Below, piece after piece: positions 11,448 through 21,682 of a stretch of 64,000 nt of DNA; position 1 is the stretch's first letter, and every line of letters begins with the position of its first letter. The translations under genes were made by a program, and so were the position numbers. The DNA lies in contig OZ018416.1 in assembly GCA_963969595.1 (NCBI GenBank), forward strand, positions 436,501 to 500,500. The letters run 5' to 3'. A model generated the notes under the pieces. The model searched no databases. It had not been told where the DNA came from and saw nothing but the letters and a program-made list of their open reading frames with translations. This DNA comes from Neckera pumila. Its lineage: Eukaryota > Streptophyta > Bryopsida > Hypnales > Neckeraceae.

Positions 11448-13644
11448 TCAAACAGCAATACATTGTTGTGTCCGGAAGTTATCAGGTGAAAGGAGCCGCA
11501 CAACAAGATCTTCGAACCTTTGAGCGCCAGGTCCAGGTCTCAACAAAGTGTAATCTCCCCGAACTGCACATGGATCGTCACCTGAGCCCACACACCAACC
11601 CCCCGGAGAGAACTTGTTCTTCGGCCGCCTCAGAAGCTCCTGGTCGATCTTGTCCAGCACTGGATCATCCTTCGCGAACTTCCGAGCAAACGCCGCTCCG
11701 CTTGTGCTCAAGGCGTGGAAGTAGTCAAGAGTGAGGCTCAGTGGGTGTTGCTTGGGCGGGTTGTCCCATGCAATGAAGTGGAGGTCGTGGTTCACAGTTG
11801 TGTTGCGAAACTCCTCGCTGTTACAAAGCACGGTGTGGAAATAGCCTTCTGGCGACGACACGAAGTTTGCGTAGTACATCAGTACTGTGCGAGGGAGATT
11901 GTCCCAACCCGCATTGCAATAGTCCATGAAGGAGCGCGTCAGTGCCACCCATGCTGAGCCTGTTTCCCAAACAATCAGTATCAACACTAGTGCTCACAAT
12001 TTGTGAAGCAGAACTGGATTGCAAAAGGTATGATGTAGTTCATAAAAAAAGATTGTATCGACTGCACAAGTTCTAGAACATGTACGCAAAACTACTCCCG
12101 CTCACAATTCTTGATACTAATCTAAGAAGAAAATAAGCTGTTTGTGGGGAAGTTTACCTGTAAACAAGCGAAATGCATCAGGCACAGCTCGCCTGTTTTG
12201 CACCCAGAAGATGTCGCTTTTCTCAACCTGATACAGTCCAGGGTCGATGATAATGGGCTTTACTCGTTGATCTCTGTGATTCGTACCAACCATGTAAAGC
12301 GCAATTCAGAACCTATCCAGACTCCAGGGATTACTCATACTCAACGTTTATCATGTGCTCCATGCAAGAATCACTACACAGAGAAGTGCACAATACGGTT
12401 TGTCCTGGATACAAGAACTTAGAGAAAGTGAATTATCACATACACTGTGCACAGTATCACAAACAGTGTGCAATAATCACACACACTGTGCACAGGACAT
12501 TCAATGAATAGTATCATTCAAACATCACTATACAGTCTTGAACCAACGTACTTTCTGCTTCAGAGACTATTTCTCGAATGAAACTTACTGTATCAACAAT
12601 TCAAAATTTCCAGATCAAAGAAAGGCTTACTCTTTCCAGGTAACGATGTCGCTAGTGTGCTCAATGAAATTGAGATCCTTCGGCAGGTACGAGAAAACAT
12701 GAAGAAGATCTGCACTCCCACAGCCAACAAATTATTCCATCAGAAACAACAGGGCACAGCCAAGCAATGCCTGCAGAGGTGTTGGTTTCAGATACGACTC
12801 TAAAAAATCATCCTTCACACACATCATTCGAATACAGGTCTCCATCGGAATGCGAAGTGAAGACTGGGCGCAACAAAATATGACTTCCGAAGTTTGCATC
12901 CCACGCACCGTCTTGAGTGATGAGTGGATAATCCGACGCGCTCAGATTGATGAACCAGTCCCAATCCTTGGCTTTGTGGAGTAAGATAGCGGCCCCATGT
13001 AACGTGGCCGCGATCATAGTGGGACCCTTGTAAGTCACCAAATTCGCCTTCCCCACCACGAACACATTCTGCGCCTCCTGGAAGACGGGCTCGCTCCGCA
13101 GGTACTGGTCCAAGACGCCCCGCTCGCTCTCGGGCGCTTCCCGACCCAAGTGGAGAAGGTAATAATTGTGCGGATGGTACAAAGCTTGGAGCGTGCGTTG
13201 CATCTGAGGGCCGTCGCCGATGGTGCCCGAGATCAAGTACGCCAGCTTGGGAGGGCGCGGCAAGCCCGCCAGGGAACCCGCCTCAGTAATGGCGTGCACA
13301 CCCTGCTTGAGGTCGGCTCGACTGAATCCGAGGAGAGGGCGATGGCCGCTGGAGCCCAGTGTGAAAATCCCCACCAGAAGAAGCACAATTGAGAGGGAGG
13401 CCGTGGCGACCAAGGGCGACAGCCACTTGCGTTCCATGGAGGCCAACGAGAACGGCACTTGCATGAGCTTCTTCATTCCGTCCGCCGCTTTTTGAGCCCT
13501 GCGCGAGATCCGAGATCGTGTGGTGGGCGACTCACTCGACCCGCGCATCATCAGGTCCGACTGAAAAGAAGACGAGATGGAACGCACCGTTATGCAATCA
13601 TAACCGGTTGTTGAGTTTTCAACACTCACGTAGCACCGTCCCAT
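11448..13644 (-). CDS. GT14-family glycosyltransferase, probable arabinogalactan beta-glucuronosyltransferase (GlcAT14-like)
   Basis: A type II Golgi membrane protein of CAZy family GT14 (core-2/I-branching domain). Arabidopsis relatives (GlcAT14A-C) transfer glucuronic acid onto type II arabinogalactan of arabinogalactan proteins. Exons on the minus strand: 13644-12909, 12709-12631, 12273-12158 and 11959-11448, giving 480 residues. All junctions are GT-AG and keep frame (phases 1, 2, 1). A membrane anchor lies at about residues 75-97. The catalytic domain begins near 135 (AYLISGTIGDG). Family landmarks include YKGPTM, DWDWFINLSASDYPL, WDNLPRT, SSPEGYFHTV, NHDLHFIAWDNPPKQHP, DDPVLDKID and a C-terminal PGGWCVG/RPGPGA block. 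The domain appears intact. The start is uncertain: ATG at 13644 or 13551. A possible 69-nt in-frame intron lies between these two. Confidence 0.92.
13561..13629 (-). other. Possible 69-nt in-frame intron near the GT14 start
   Basis: On the minus strand, GTGAGT begins at 13629 and a pyrimidine-rich tract followed by CAG (CTTCTTTTCAG) ends at 13561. Removing it joins codon 5 to a TCG codon in the same frame and deletes 23 residues before the membrane anchor. The tract is richer in A and T than its flanks. It may be a true intron, a retained intron or simply coding sequence. The donor and acceptor are both good matches to plant consensus. Confidence 0.5.
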
Positions 13645-15330
13645 TGGCAACCCATCACCATTGCCATTACAAGTTGCAACTCATAACCTTCTCTCCTCTC
13701 AACTTGCTTCCTCCACCCTTGGATCACGGAGATCAAAGGTTGTGATTGAAAAGTGAACAACCGGTTATGTCCGATAACCTACTCGCCGCTACCGCGGCTC
13801 GTCGGTTATCTAATACGTAGATTCGCACGAAGACTTGACACGAAAATCTCTGGTATCGACCGAGAAGCGGGATTGCCAAGACCCATATGAAGCCCCTTTC
13901 ACCCGAAGTCGCTGTGCATGGGCGGCACCGTCGGGAGCGCCACTAGTAAGTGCACATTATCAGCCCGCTCACCAAACTTCTGCATCGACGCAGACCGACC
14001 AACAACCCAAAGCGAAACAAGGGACGAAAAACGGACAACGACCTAATTGACCCGCGCTCACTCGCTCGCTCGCTCGCTCGCGCCAAGACCGCCCGTCGTC
14101 CAATGAAGACTAGTATGAACCTTATTCAAACTCCGTACACCCACTCCCCCTCCTCGTACATATTTCAAGTCCGTCCACCTGGAAAGTAATTCGGCAATAC
14201 AATGCCGCACCACCAGAGTTCACGAAATCGAGCACTCGACACCCGATCTACCACGGAACAAGATCTCCGCGGACGGACATTCCAGTGCCTGCTGCTTCAA
14301 ATCCAGTCGACAAATCTAAAAATTCCCTCCCTCCCCTACACAGCTAGCAACAGCAGTACGCAACCCTCCTCCCTGTCCCCCATTCAAACCCCAAGATCGC
14401 TGCCCCCATTTCGGTCGCACCCAAGATTGAATCCCGTATCAAAATTTCGCACCCCGATTCGACCAACGGGATCAGTTAGGGTTACCGCCTGCACCCCACC
14501 AAACACCTCAAATCAAACTCACTTCTAGCGAAACTCGCACTCCAATTTCCATCCAGGCCTGTAAAAACAACAAAAAACTCGGTACCAACGACAACCGCTC
14601 CTGCTAGATCGAATCGGCGGCCATAGCCATAACCTGATAACCCACCCGAAGCTTGGATCACAAAAACTAATAACCCCCTCAAGCTAAGCTAGGTTACTAA
14701 TAAGTCTTAGTCCCACAGACCCACACCCTGGCTAAGTTAGCTGGCTGGGGACTGACATCATCTCATCATTGACCTTGCCTGCACATGCATGCGGGGGGGA
14801 TTCCTACGGCACTCCGACTAACTTACTCGGCTTCTTCAATTCGGAGGTTGGCCGTGACGATGGTAAAGGCAAGGCAAATTAACTTCTAGCCTTATGGGCT
14901 CCGTCGTAACTTAGAATGTGAGAGAGACGCAAGTGAGGCAATGCTAAAAATGCGAGTGGGGCGCCATCTGGGTCCCATCTGGTACCATCTGGGTCCGGCG
15001 AGCGTGGTGTCGATGGATTGCGCTCGAGCGCCACGATGCGGGGTGGTTTGGGTGGATGCCCGGTCTGCAAGCGCAGGCTGCGAGGGGGGATCCGTCGCGG
15101 ACGCGCGGGCGCTACCTACTCCCGGCACGGGAAGAATGATTGAGGGCCAATAAGGAGCGGCCCAGGGTCCACGTCAGGTAAGGCAGGGGTCCACGTCACG
15201 CTTTCGGGGTTCGAATCCCATTCGAATCCCATGGGGGAGGGGAGAGTCACCCCTTTCAGCTGGTGGTGGTCGCAGTCGGTCAGTGTCTATGTTACTTCCA
15301 AGGTAAGTTATTCCTTGTGCGAGTTCCGGG
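13645..15330. promoter_or_regulatory. GC-rich upstream region of the GT14 gene
   Basis: This gene-free interval is much richer in G and C than the rest of the intergenic DNA and probably holds the leader and promoter of the minus-strand GT14 gene. A short (CGCT)n microsatellite lies at about 14,056-14,080. Near 13,750-13,770 the motif AACCGGTTATG repeats one found in the first exon at about 13,600. I see no clear TATA box. Around 15,200 there is a lone tRNA B-box-like GGTTCGAATCC without the rest of a tRNA. Confidence 0.4.
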
Positions 15331-15541
15331 GAGGGAGGGGAATGTAAATGTGGAGTAGTTGTGACTGTTGTGGGAGGGAAATGTAGATTTGGAGTAGTTG
15401 TGGGAGGAGGATGTAGGTCTGGAGTAGTTGTGGTAGGGGATTGTAGGTCTGGAGTAGTTGTAGGAGAGGGACGTAGATCTGGAGTAGTTGTGGAAGGGGA
15501 ATATAGATATGGAGTAGTTGTAGGAGGGGAATGTAGATCTA
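15331..15541 (+). repeat. Minisatellite, ~30-bp unit
   Basis: The unit GGAGTAGTTGTGGGAGGGAA plus about ten more bases (ATGTAGATCT-like) is repeated roughly six times with substitutions. The strand shown is G-rich and the copies differ at a few positions. Open frames through it are periodic and not genes. Confidence 0.85.
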
Positions 15542-17674
15542 TGCAAAATAAATTAAAATAATTTTATCAGTACTCAAACCATCCTAAAATGACCTTTGTG
15601 TTAGTTAGTCAAAATGTTTTGGATTAAGGTTGAAAATAACAAATTTTAAATCCTATTTTGAGCTATAAAAAGAATTCAATGCTCTTCTATGGTCCTAAAA
15701 AGTTCAGCTTTGAATTAGTTTTCTAAATATAAATGTAGAGCATGAAAGAGTGAGATTTTATAGGCATTTTCAAGGAGCACCGTTGGCCACTCATTTCTTG
15801 AATTCTCGTGTGCTTTGTTACGACCATCTTCCTTCTTGTGTGCTCTGTAGTCATTCTCGTGTCCACGGCATACTCCCATTGGTCATTAAGCAAAGCCTCG
15901 CATCCTCTGACAAGTAGACAAGGTGAAGATTATAATATCCGATTTGCGCAACATGGACTACACGTAAAAGTTATGCAGTTTGCACAATAAAAGCCCTTTA
16001 TGCAAACAAATGGGCACCAATCAAAAACCCTCAATCACCAAGTAAACAATGTCATTCAACAAAGTGTACAATGAAGGCTCCTTGTTATGGAAAGAAGGGT
16101 TATTTTGATGTAGCCACTATGCAATTTGTCAACACTCCAAGAATGCACAAAGGCTTCATTCCCTAGGCCCTTCCTCCACGTCATAGTAGGAAGATCAATT
16201 TTGGACAAAAAGTTAAGGCCAATATAAAGATCATTTTGAGATGAAGGGAATAGTTGAGAAGAATCTAGCTATGAGATCTTCATCATTACAAAAGAAATTC
16301 CCCTTCTGGATCTTTACATGAACTCATTCAAAACCTTGCACAAAAATCATGGAAGTATCAAGTGATTGGCCCCCTAGTGACATCCTTGCATACTAACAAA
16401 AAAAAAATTCAACATTTTGGAATGCACTTCATCTATTTCATGTAGCTCCCACAATAAGGTTGTAGAAATATTCATTATCCATCCTATGAATGCCAAAATC
16501 ATAGGAATTAACTGCTACAAGAAGCCAATTCTATTGCCATATGGTCAAATATTAGTTTGGAGTTTTCAAAAATGTTGTTCACAAATATTTTGAATTTCAA
16601 TAGTGCAATTTTGGTTCATTTCAAAGCTTGATTATTTTAAATTTAATACCTAGTCTTCAAAATGATCTCAAAAATTAAGTAACATAAATGCAAAGACAAC
16701 ACAAATTTTAGGATTTCACATTTCTCACTGGTTGCAACAATTTTTGTGTATAAATCAATTGTGTTTAATATAAAAACTATTTGTTGTTATTTTAAGTTAC
16801 TGATTGAAATTTATATTACAAATAATATTAAAATCATTCATGGATCCAAGTGTATCTATTTTTTGTGTGACTTTTCGTGTAAATTTTTTGTTATAACTTT
16901 GTCACTAGTAAATGATTCTTCGAGTTTGCACTTTGTATTATATCTTTCAACTCTTGAAATTTGTTATATTCTAAGATCTTCAAGGAATCAAGGACAAATT
17001 TGCTTAATAAATAAAGTTGCCAAGGTCCAAATTTCTATTTTAATGTGAGTTTGTTGATATAAATCACATACGTAATTCTATACTTAGGCACATACAGAGT
17101 TTTGCATGCATGGTGAATCATATACTCATTATTACTTCGGTATTGTTGTTTACAAGATGGAATTGTGATGTATCATGAATTTGCAATAATGCTCGCAATA
17201 TTGTGTCACAAATATAATCATGTATTACAAATTTCAATGCATAATGTAATTGTAATCTAAATAATATGAAAGTTATTACTAGTCTAGCATTTAGGTCAGT
17301 TTCGGAAATAAGCAAGTATGGAAAATTTGGATTGTGTCTACAACTTTAAAAACTTCATTATTGTTAATTCTCAATATCCAAAAATTATTCTTGAGAAAAT
17401 TTAGAAAAAGGAACACAATTATGCATGAATAGGAAAAATCAATCCAAAATTAGGAGTGTCTAAAAATTATAAAAAGCAAAGTGCCCAAAGCCAAGAAATC
17501 CAAATCAAGTTGCGGGACTGTTGAACTACAAAAAGTAAACTATTCGGCAACAAGGTGCTAAAACTGACCTATGTGTGCTGTATTTATATTTTTATGTCAT
17601 TTATATGTCATATTAATGGAACAGTAACTATATATTTTTTTGGTAATATGAAAATTGCCGTCGTTGTCATTGTC
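15542..17674. other. AT-rich stretch, nothing recognised
   Basis: No gene, RNA or paired termini were recognised. Short frames here show no family features. Confidence 0.4.
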
Positions 17675-17997
17675 CATTAGAAAAAATTTTAGCCCTCCAG
17701 AAGGCCGCTATGGAATTGATTTACGGACCCCTTTGGTGCAATTTCAGAATGAATAAAAAAATATTTTTTCTTAAAAAAATATTTTTTTTGAAAAATAAAG
17801 TATTAAGAAAATAAAAAATATTAAAAAAATAAAAATCTGACGTGGCACTAATAGTGCCATGTCAACACCTAATTTTTATCTATTTTTTAAATATTAAAAA
17901 ATAATAATAATAAATTTTTATTTTGATTATTTTCCATAATTGCATCAGGAGGGTGCAGAACTCGTGGCCTTTTGGAGGTCTGAAATTTTTCCTAATG
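17675..17997. mobile_element. CATTAG-type MITE (family 2), copy A
   Basis: The ends are CATTAGAAAAAATTTTAGCC and its inverse near 17,980-17,997 (GAAATTTTTCCTAATG). It contains the palindromic centre GACGTGGCACTAATAGTGCC and the phrase 'ccctttggtgcaatttcaga', both shared with the copy at 41.15 kb in opposite orientation. Length is 323 bp with no ORF. The terminal pairing covers about 25-30 bp. No target duplication is evident. Confidence 0.75.
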
Positions 17998-18751
17998 CAT
18001 TTGCAAATGTAATTTGCCATAAGAAATTTTCCTTTTTGTTGCAAGGTTAGATTCCAAGGCATGGTCAAAATATTGTGTATATTGCCTATATAATTAGCTA
18101 GGAGGTTCAAGATCGTCCATCCAATATTCACTTTCTTCATCCAAAATTTTAGTAGTACTTTGAGATAAATGATCTTCTCCACCTTCGACAATCTAGGAAA
18201 AAAAATTCTCTTCATCTTGCTTTTGTCCATATTGTAGGTTTATTCTGTTATCAAATCTCCTTGTCATTGGATATAGGTATTCTATACAAGATTGGAACAA
18301 TATGACATTTCTTCAATATGAAGCTCCATTTAGATTTGACTTGATAAGTATTTCTATACTTATGAAGAGTTTACAATATCAGCATGATACTTAACACAAT
18401 TGGGAGACGAGTAGTTTTGATGATTTCAATGGTCTTGAATTCTATTATATGGTACATTGATTTCACTTCAAAACTTTGATGACAAAGTTTGCTACTCAAA
18501 GCAAATAATTTCCAATGTTTCTTTTCACCCAACAAAATTTATGTACGATTTCTACCATAATATCTTTATTCATGCATTAAATTTACTAAATATTTTGAAA
18601 AATAGTAAAAAATTATTCTTTCTCAAGATACATGTGTACAAGAATGATCAGCAACCAATTTTTTAATTCTATTAACAACAGTGAAATCTAACTCAAGAAG
18701 ATTTACCTAAAATCTTTGTGTCTGCTTCTTTCACAAATAATTCAATGCTTA

Positions 18752-19132
18752 TTAACCCTTTAACACCCAACAAATTGGTCTATAGTTTATGATACAATAC
18801 AATATGTCTGACAATAAAGTGTTAAACTAAAAGTCTAATACTGCAGTAAATTTCCACCAATTGATTACTATTTAAATATCTACAGTTTTGTGCTTTTGTC
18901 CTGCATCCCACTAGTGTCAACATTAATGAAAAGGATTGAGAGTCTCTACAGGCTATATGTGAGTGAGCAAGCGAGCAAGCCATCCATTCAGACCTTTACT
19001 GCATAAACAACAATAAGCTTACCGTTCCATCATTGTCTATAGAAAAGCTAAACAAACAGTGTACCCAAGCATACTATATTATATGAGAAACCGGAGGCCA
19101 TTTTTGGCCTTCATTGAGTGTTAAAGGGTTAA
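18752..19132. mobile_element. TTAA-bounded MITE (381 bp)
   Basis: The left end TTAACCCTTTAACACCCAA and the inverse of the right end, TTAACCCTTTAACACTCAA, differ at one of 19 positions. Both outer edges are TTAA. There is no coding region. The clean ends suggest a fairly young insertion, and the first bases (TTAACCC) match those of the larger families A-C. Confidence 0.75.
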
Positions 19133-19188
19133 GATTAAGTTTGTTTTAAACAAAACTTTCTACTTCCAAAGATAAAGTAATGAATTAA

Positions 19189-19320
19189 TTTAGGGTATGT
19201 TTGCACTTGGTATTAGGTATGATATTTACAATGTTAATCTGATCCAAAAGTAATTCTAAATTTGTTCCTAAGACCCTCAATAACAACACTCTTTAACACC
19301 AAGTATGAACATACCTTTAA
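19189..19320. mobile_element. Small MITE (~130 bp) with inverted ends
   Basis: TTAGGGTATGTTTGCACTTGG at the left (given as 19,189 onward) pairs with CCAAGTATGAACATACCTTTAA at the right. The GGGTATGTTTG start resembles Tourist/hAT-type MITEs of plants, but the target duplication is ambiguous (TTTA on both sides is possible). Confidence 0.55.
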
Positions 19321-19695
19321 GTATCACTTGTAGAGTGATGTGAGTGACAAGACCAAGACCTCGGTGGCCAGCCAGGAACAACTGGAACACGGCAAATCAG
19401 TTCGTTGTCCACCACAAGACTTGTGTGCCGATTTTCTGAGCTGTGGATGAGTTTGTGGCAGAACAGACGTCAGGAACCATGTTCCCTGGAAGTTGGGACT
19501 CCATCCACAATCATTTTAATTTCTGGATTGGATACATTAATTCTTTGGGGGCATCCACACACTAGCAAACTTGACCGTCGATTTCATCGTGTCGTCTCAC
19601 TGAATTGTGTACTTTATACCTAGCTACTCAAAATGAAAATGAAAAAGAAAAAGAAAAAGAAAAATCCACTTTGGAAGTTATGCCCGAAAGCTCTT

Positions 19696-21682
19696 TTAAC
19701 CCCTAATGACCCAAGAGACCATTTTGGGGGGTGCTGACCCTCTTTTTTGAGCTGCCCATCCTCAAATTTTGAGTACTTTTTCTTAGTAAAATTTATTTTG
19801 AGAAAATAGAGTGTGTTATTAATCCAATGGCGGCAATTTCATCAAATTCCAGGTCAAACTCCGCCTTGTGGAATTTTTAAAAGTTGGGGGTGTGGTCGAT
19901 AGTTCATAGATTATGTTCTTTGGTTTAGTTTGGGCATGTGGACTGAAAAGTTGGACCGTCAATGTGATTGCTGCCCATCTTGAATAGGGCAGATCCAAAA
20001 AAGCTCAAGGAGAAGACAAGTGTGCCCATTCTTGTTTTTCCTACAAACAATACTGTCATTTCAATGATCACTAAGCATTGCAAACTCCACCCAAAATTGC
20101 AAAGTGACGAAATATGTTGTGAAATTTTAAATGAGCATTCTCAACTTTTTTGTCTTTCATTGAGCACAAAAAAGTAAAATCATTTCAAAATATTCTCACT
20201 AAGATATGCTCCTTCAAAGTGCGCTGCCTTGTTTTTCCATTGACCCAAATAAAACTTCGACCTCAAATATTGACTAAATTATCTAGTCAAATAATCTAAA
20301 TTTTTTTGAGGTGCTCGCTCTCAATGTGGACTATTGTACAACGGTTGAGGTGCGCAAGAATAGATTCAATTCGCCATCTTATTTCAAGTTTTGCAAAGTG
20401 GTCATCCAATAGTGGAATATGAATTGCATCAAAGTTTGTGCAAGATCTTGGATGTCCCTGATTTAGTCAACAATCCAAAAAATGTTGGCTGAAAAGCTCA
20501 TTAACTTTGGCTATAATGGTGCATTTATGCTACAAGGCATAACAACTGGTGTTGCCATTCAAAGAAAGGAACAATATGCTCCTTTTTGTCATAGTGTGCA
20601 TTGTGTTGCACATAGATGCAATTTAGCCTTTAAGGTTTTTGAGAGTTTAGAGGTTTTTGAATCCACTAGTAAGTACCTTACTGTCACGCATGCATACTTT
20701 TACAACGTCTCACACTAGATTAGGGTGTAAAAAATAAAATAACCAATTAAATACCTAATTCAAATGAGTTTCAAAACATCAATACAAAAGTTTTTTTTAA
20801 TATTTTTTCAATCTTTGAATGTGCTCTTACATCTTAACTTTTAAACGTCTTGATCCATTGTGAAATGGTCAAACTTCCTCTCCAAGCTAAATTTAGCATT
20901 TTTAATTGTGTTAAGAAAATCTTATATTTATATCACTTGAGATTCTAAATTATATATCATTGTGAGAAACTTCAATTTGTTTTGTGAAAAATTGTAATTG
21001 TTATCATTTTTGTTGCAGAAAACAAATAAAAATAGCAAAAACAATCTAAATGATTTGAAAATTTTTCAAGAGTTACAAGTAGCAATAGAGATTAGTGTGA
21101 AAAATTTTCAATTGGTTATTTTATTTTTTACACCCAAACCAACCACAATAAAGACCTTATAGTCAAATTCAACTATCAAACCAAATTTATCCTTTTATTT
21201 AATAGATGTATAAAATTTTGATATTTTTTGCTAGTGGAAAAATGCATTTTCTATTTATGTTTTTTTTTTCAATAATTTTGATGGAAAAACAAATTATTGT
21301 GATTTTTTAAAGTTGAAGGTGGAAATCAAATTATATAAATTATAATATATATTAGAATAATCTGTAGTTTTAACTATAAATGAAGGATGGAATGAAAAAC
21401 ATAATTCTATAATTAAAATAAAAAATAGTTTTTTTTAAAGAAATTATGAATGAAAAGCACACCATATTGTATTATTTGGATTCTAACACATGGAGCTTTC
21501 AATTGCAATAACTCTTTCAATTTTTGACATTTTTGACATTTTTGAAAAGGAATAGAAACAAAACTTGTCAAGTTCCATTTTCTTAGTTTAAATCAAATTC
21601 TAGAAATAGTTATTTTGAAAGTTACAATCGAGGTTGACCAAGGCGCATCCATTTTTTGGATGCATGGACCTTTAAGGGTTAA
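19696..21682. mobile_element. Possible long TTAA-bounded element (~2 kb)
   Basis: TTAACCCCTAATGACCCAAG at 19,696 faces GGACCTTTAAGGGTTAA ending at 21,682, an imperfect inverted repeat with TTAA at both edges. The interval includes the first recognisable piece of the hAT-type pseudogene at 20.4-20.7 kb. The two ends could belong to different elements, so the pairing is tentative. Confidence 0.35.

Noticed and set aside
15190..15230. Possible tRNA gene from the motif GGTTCGAATCC
   Set aside because: Only a B-box/T-arm-like motif is present; no acceptor, D or anticodon arm can be folded around it.
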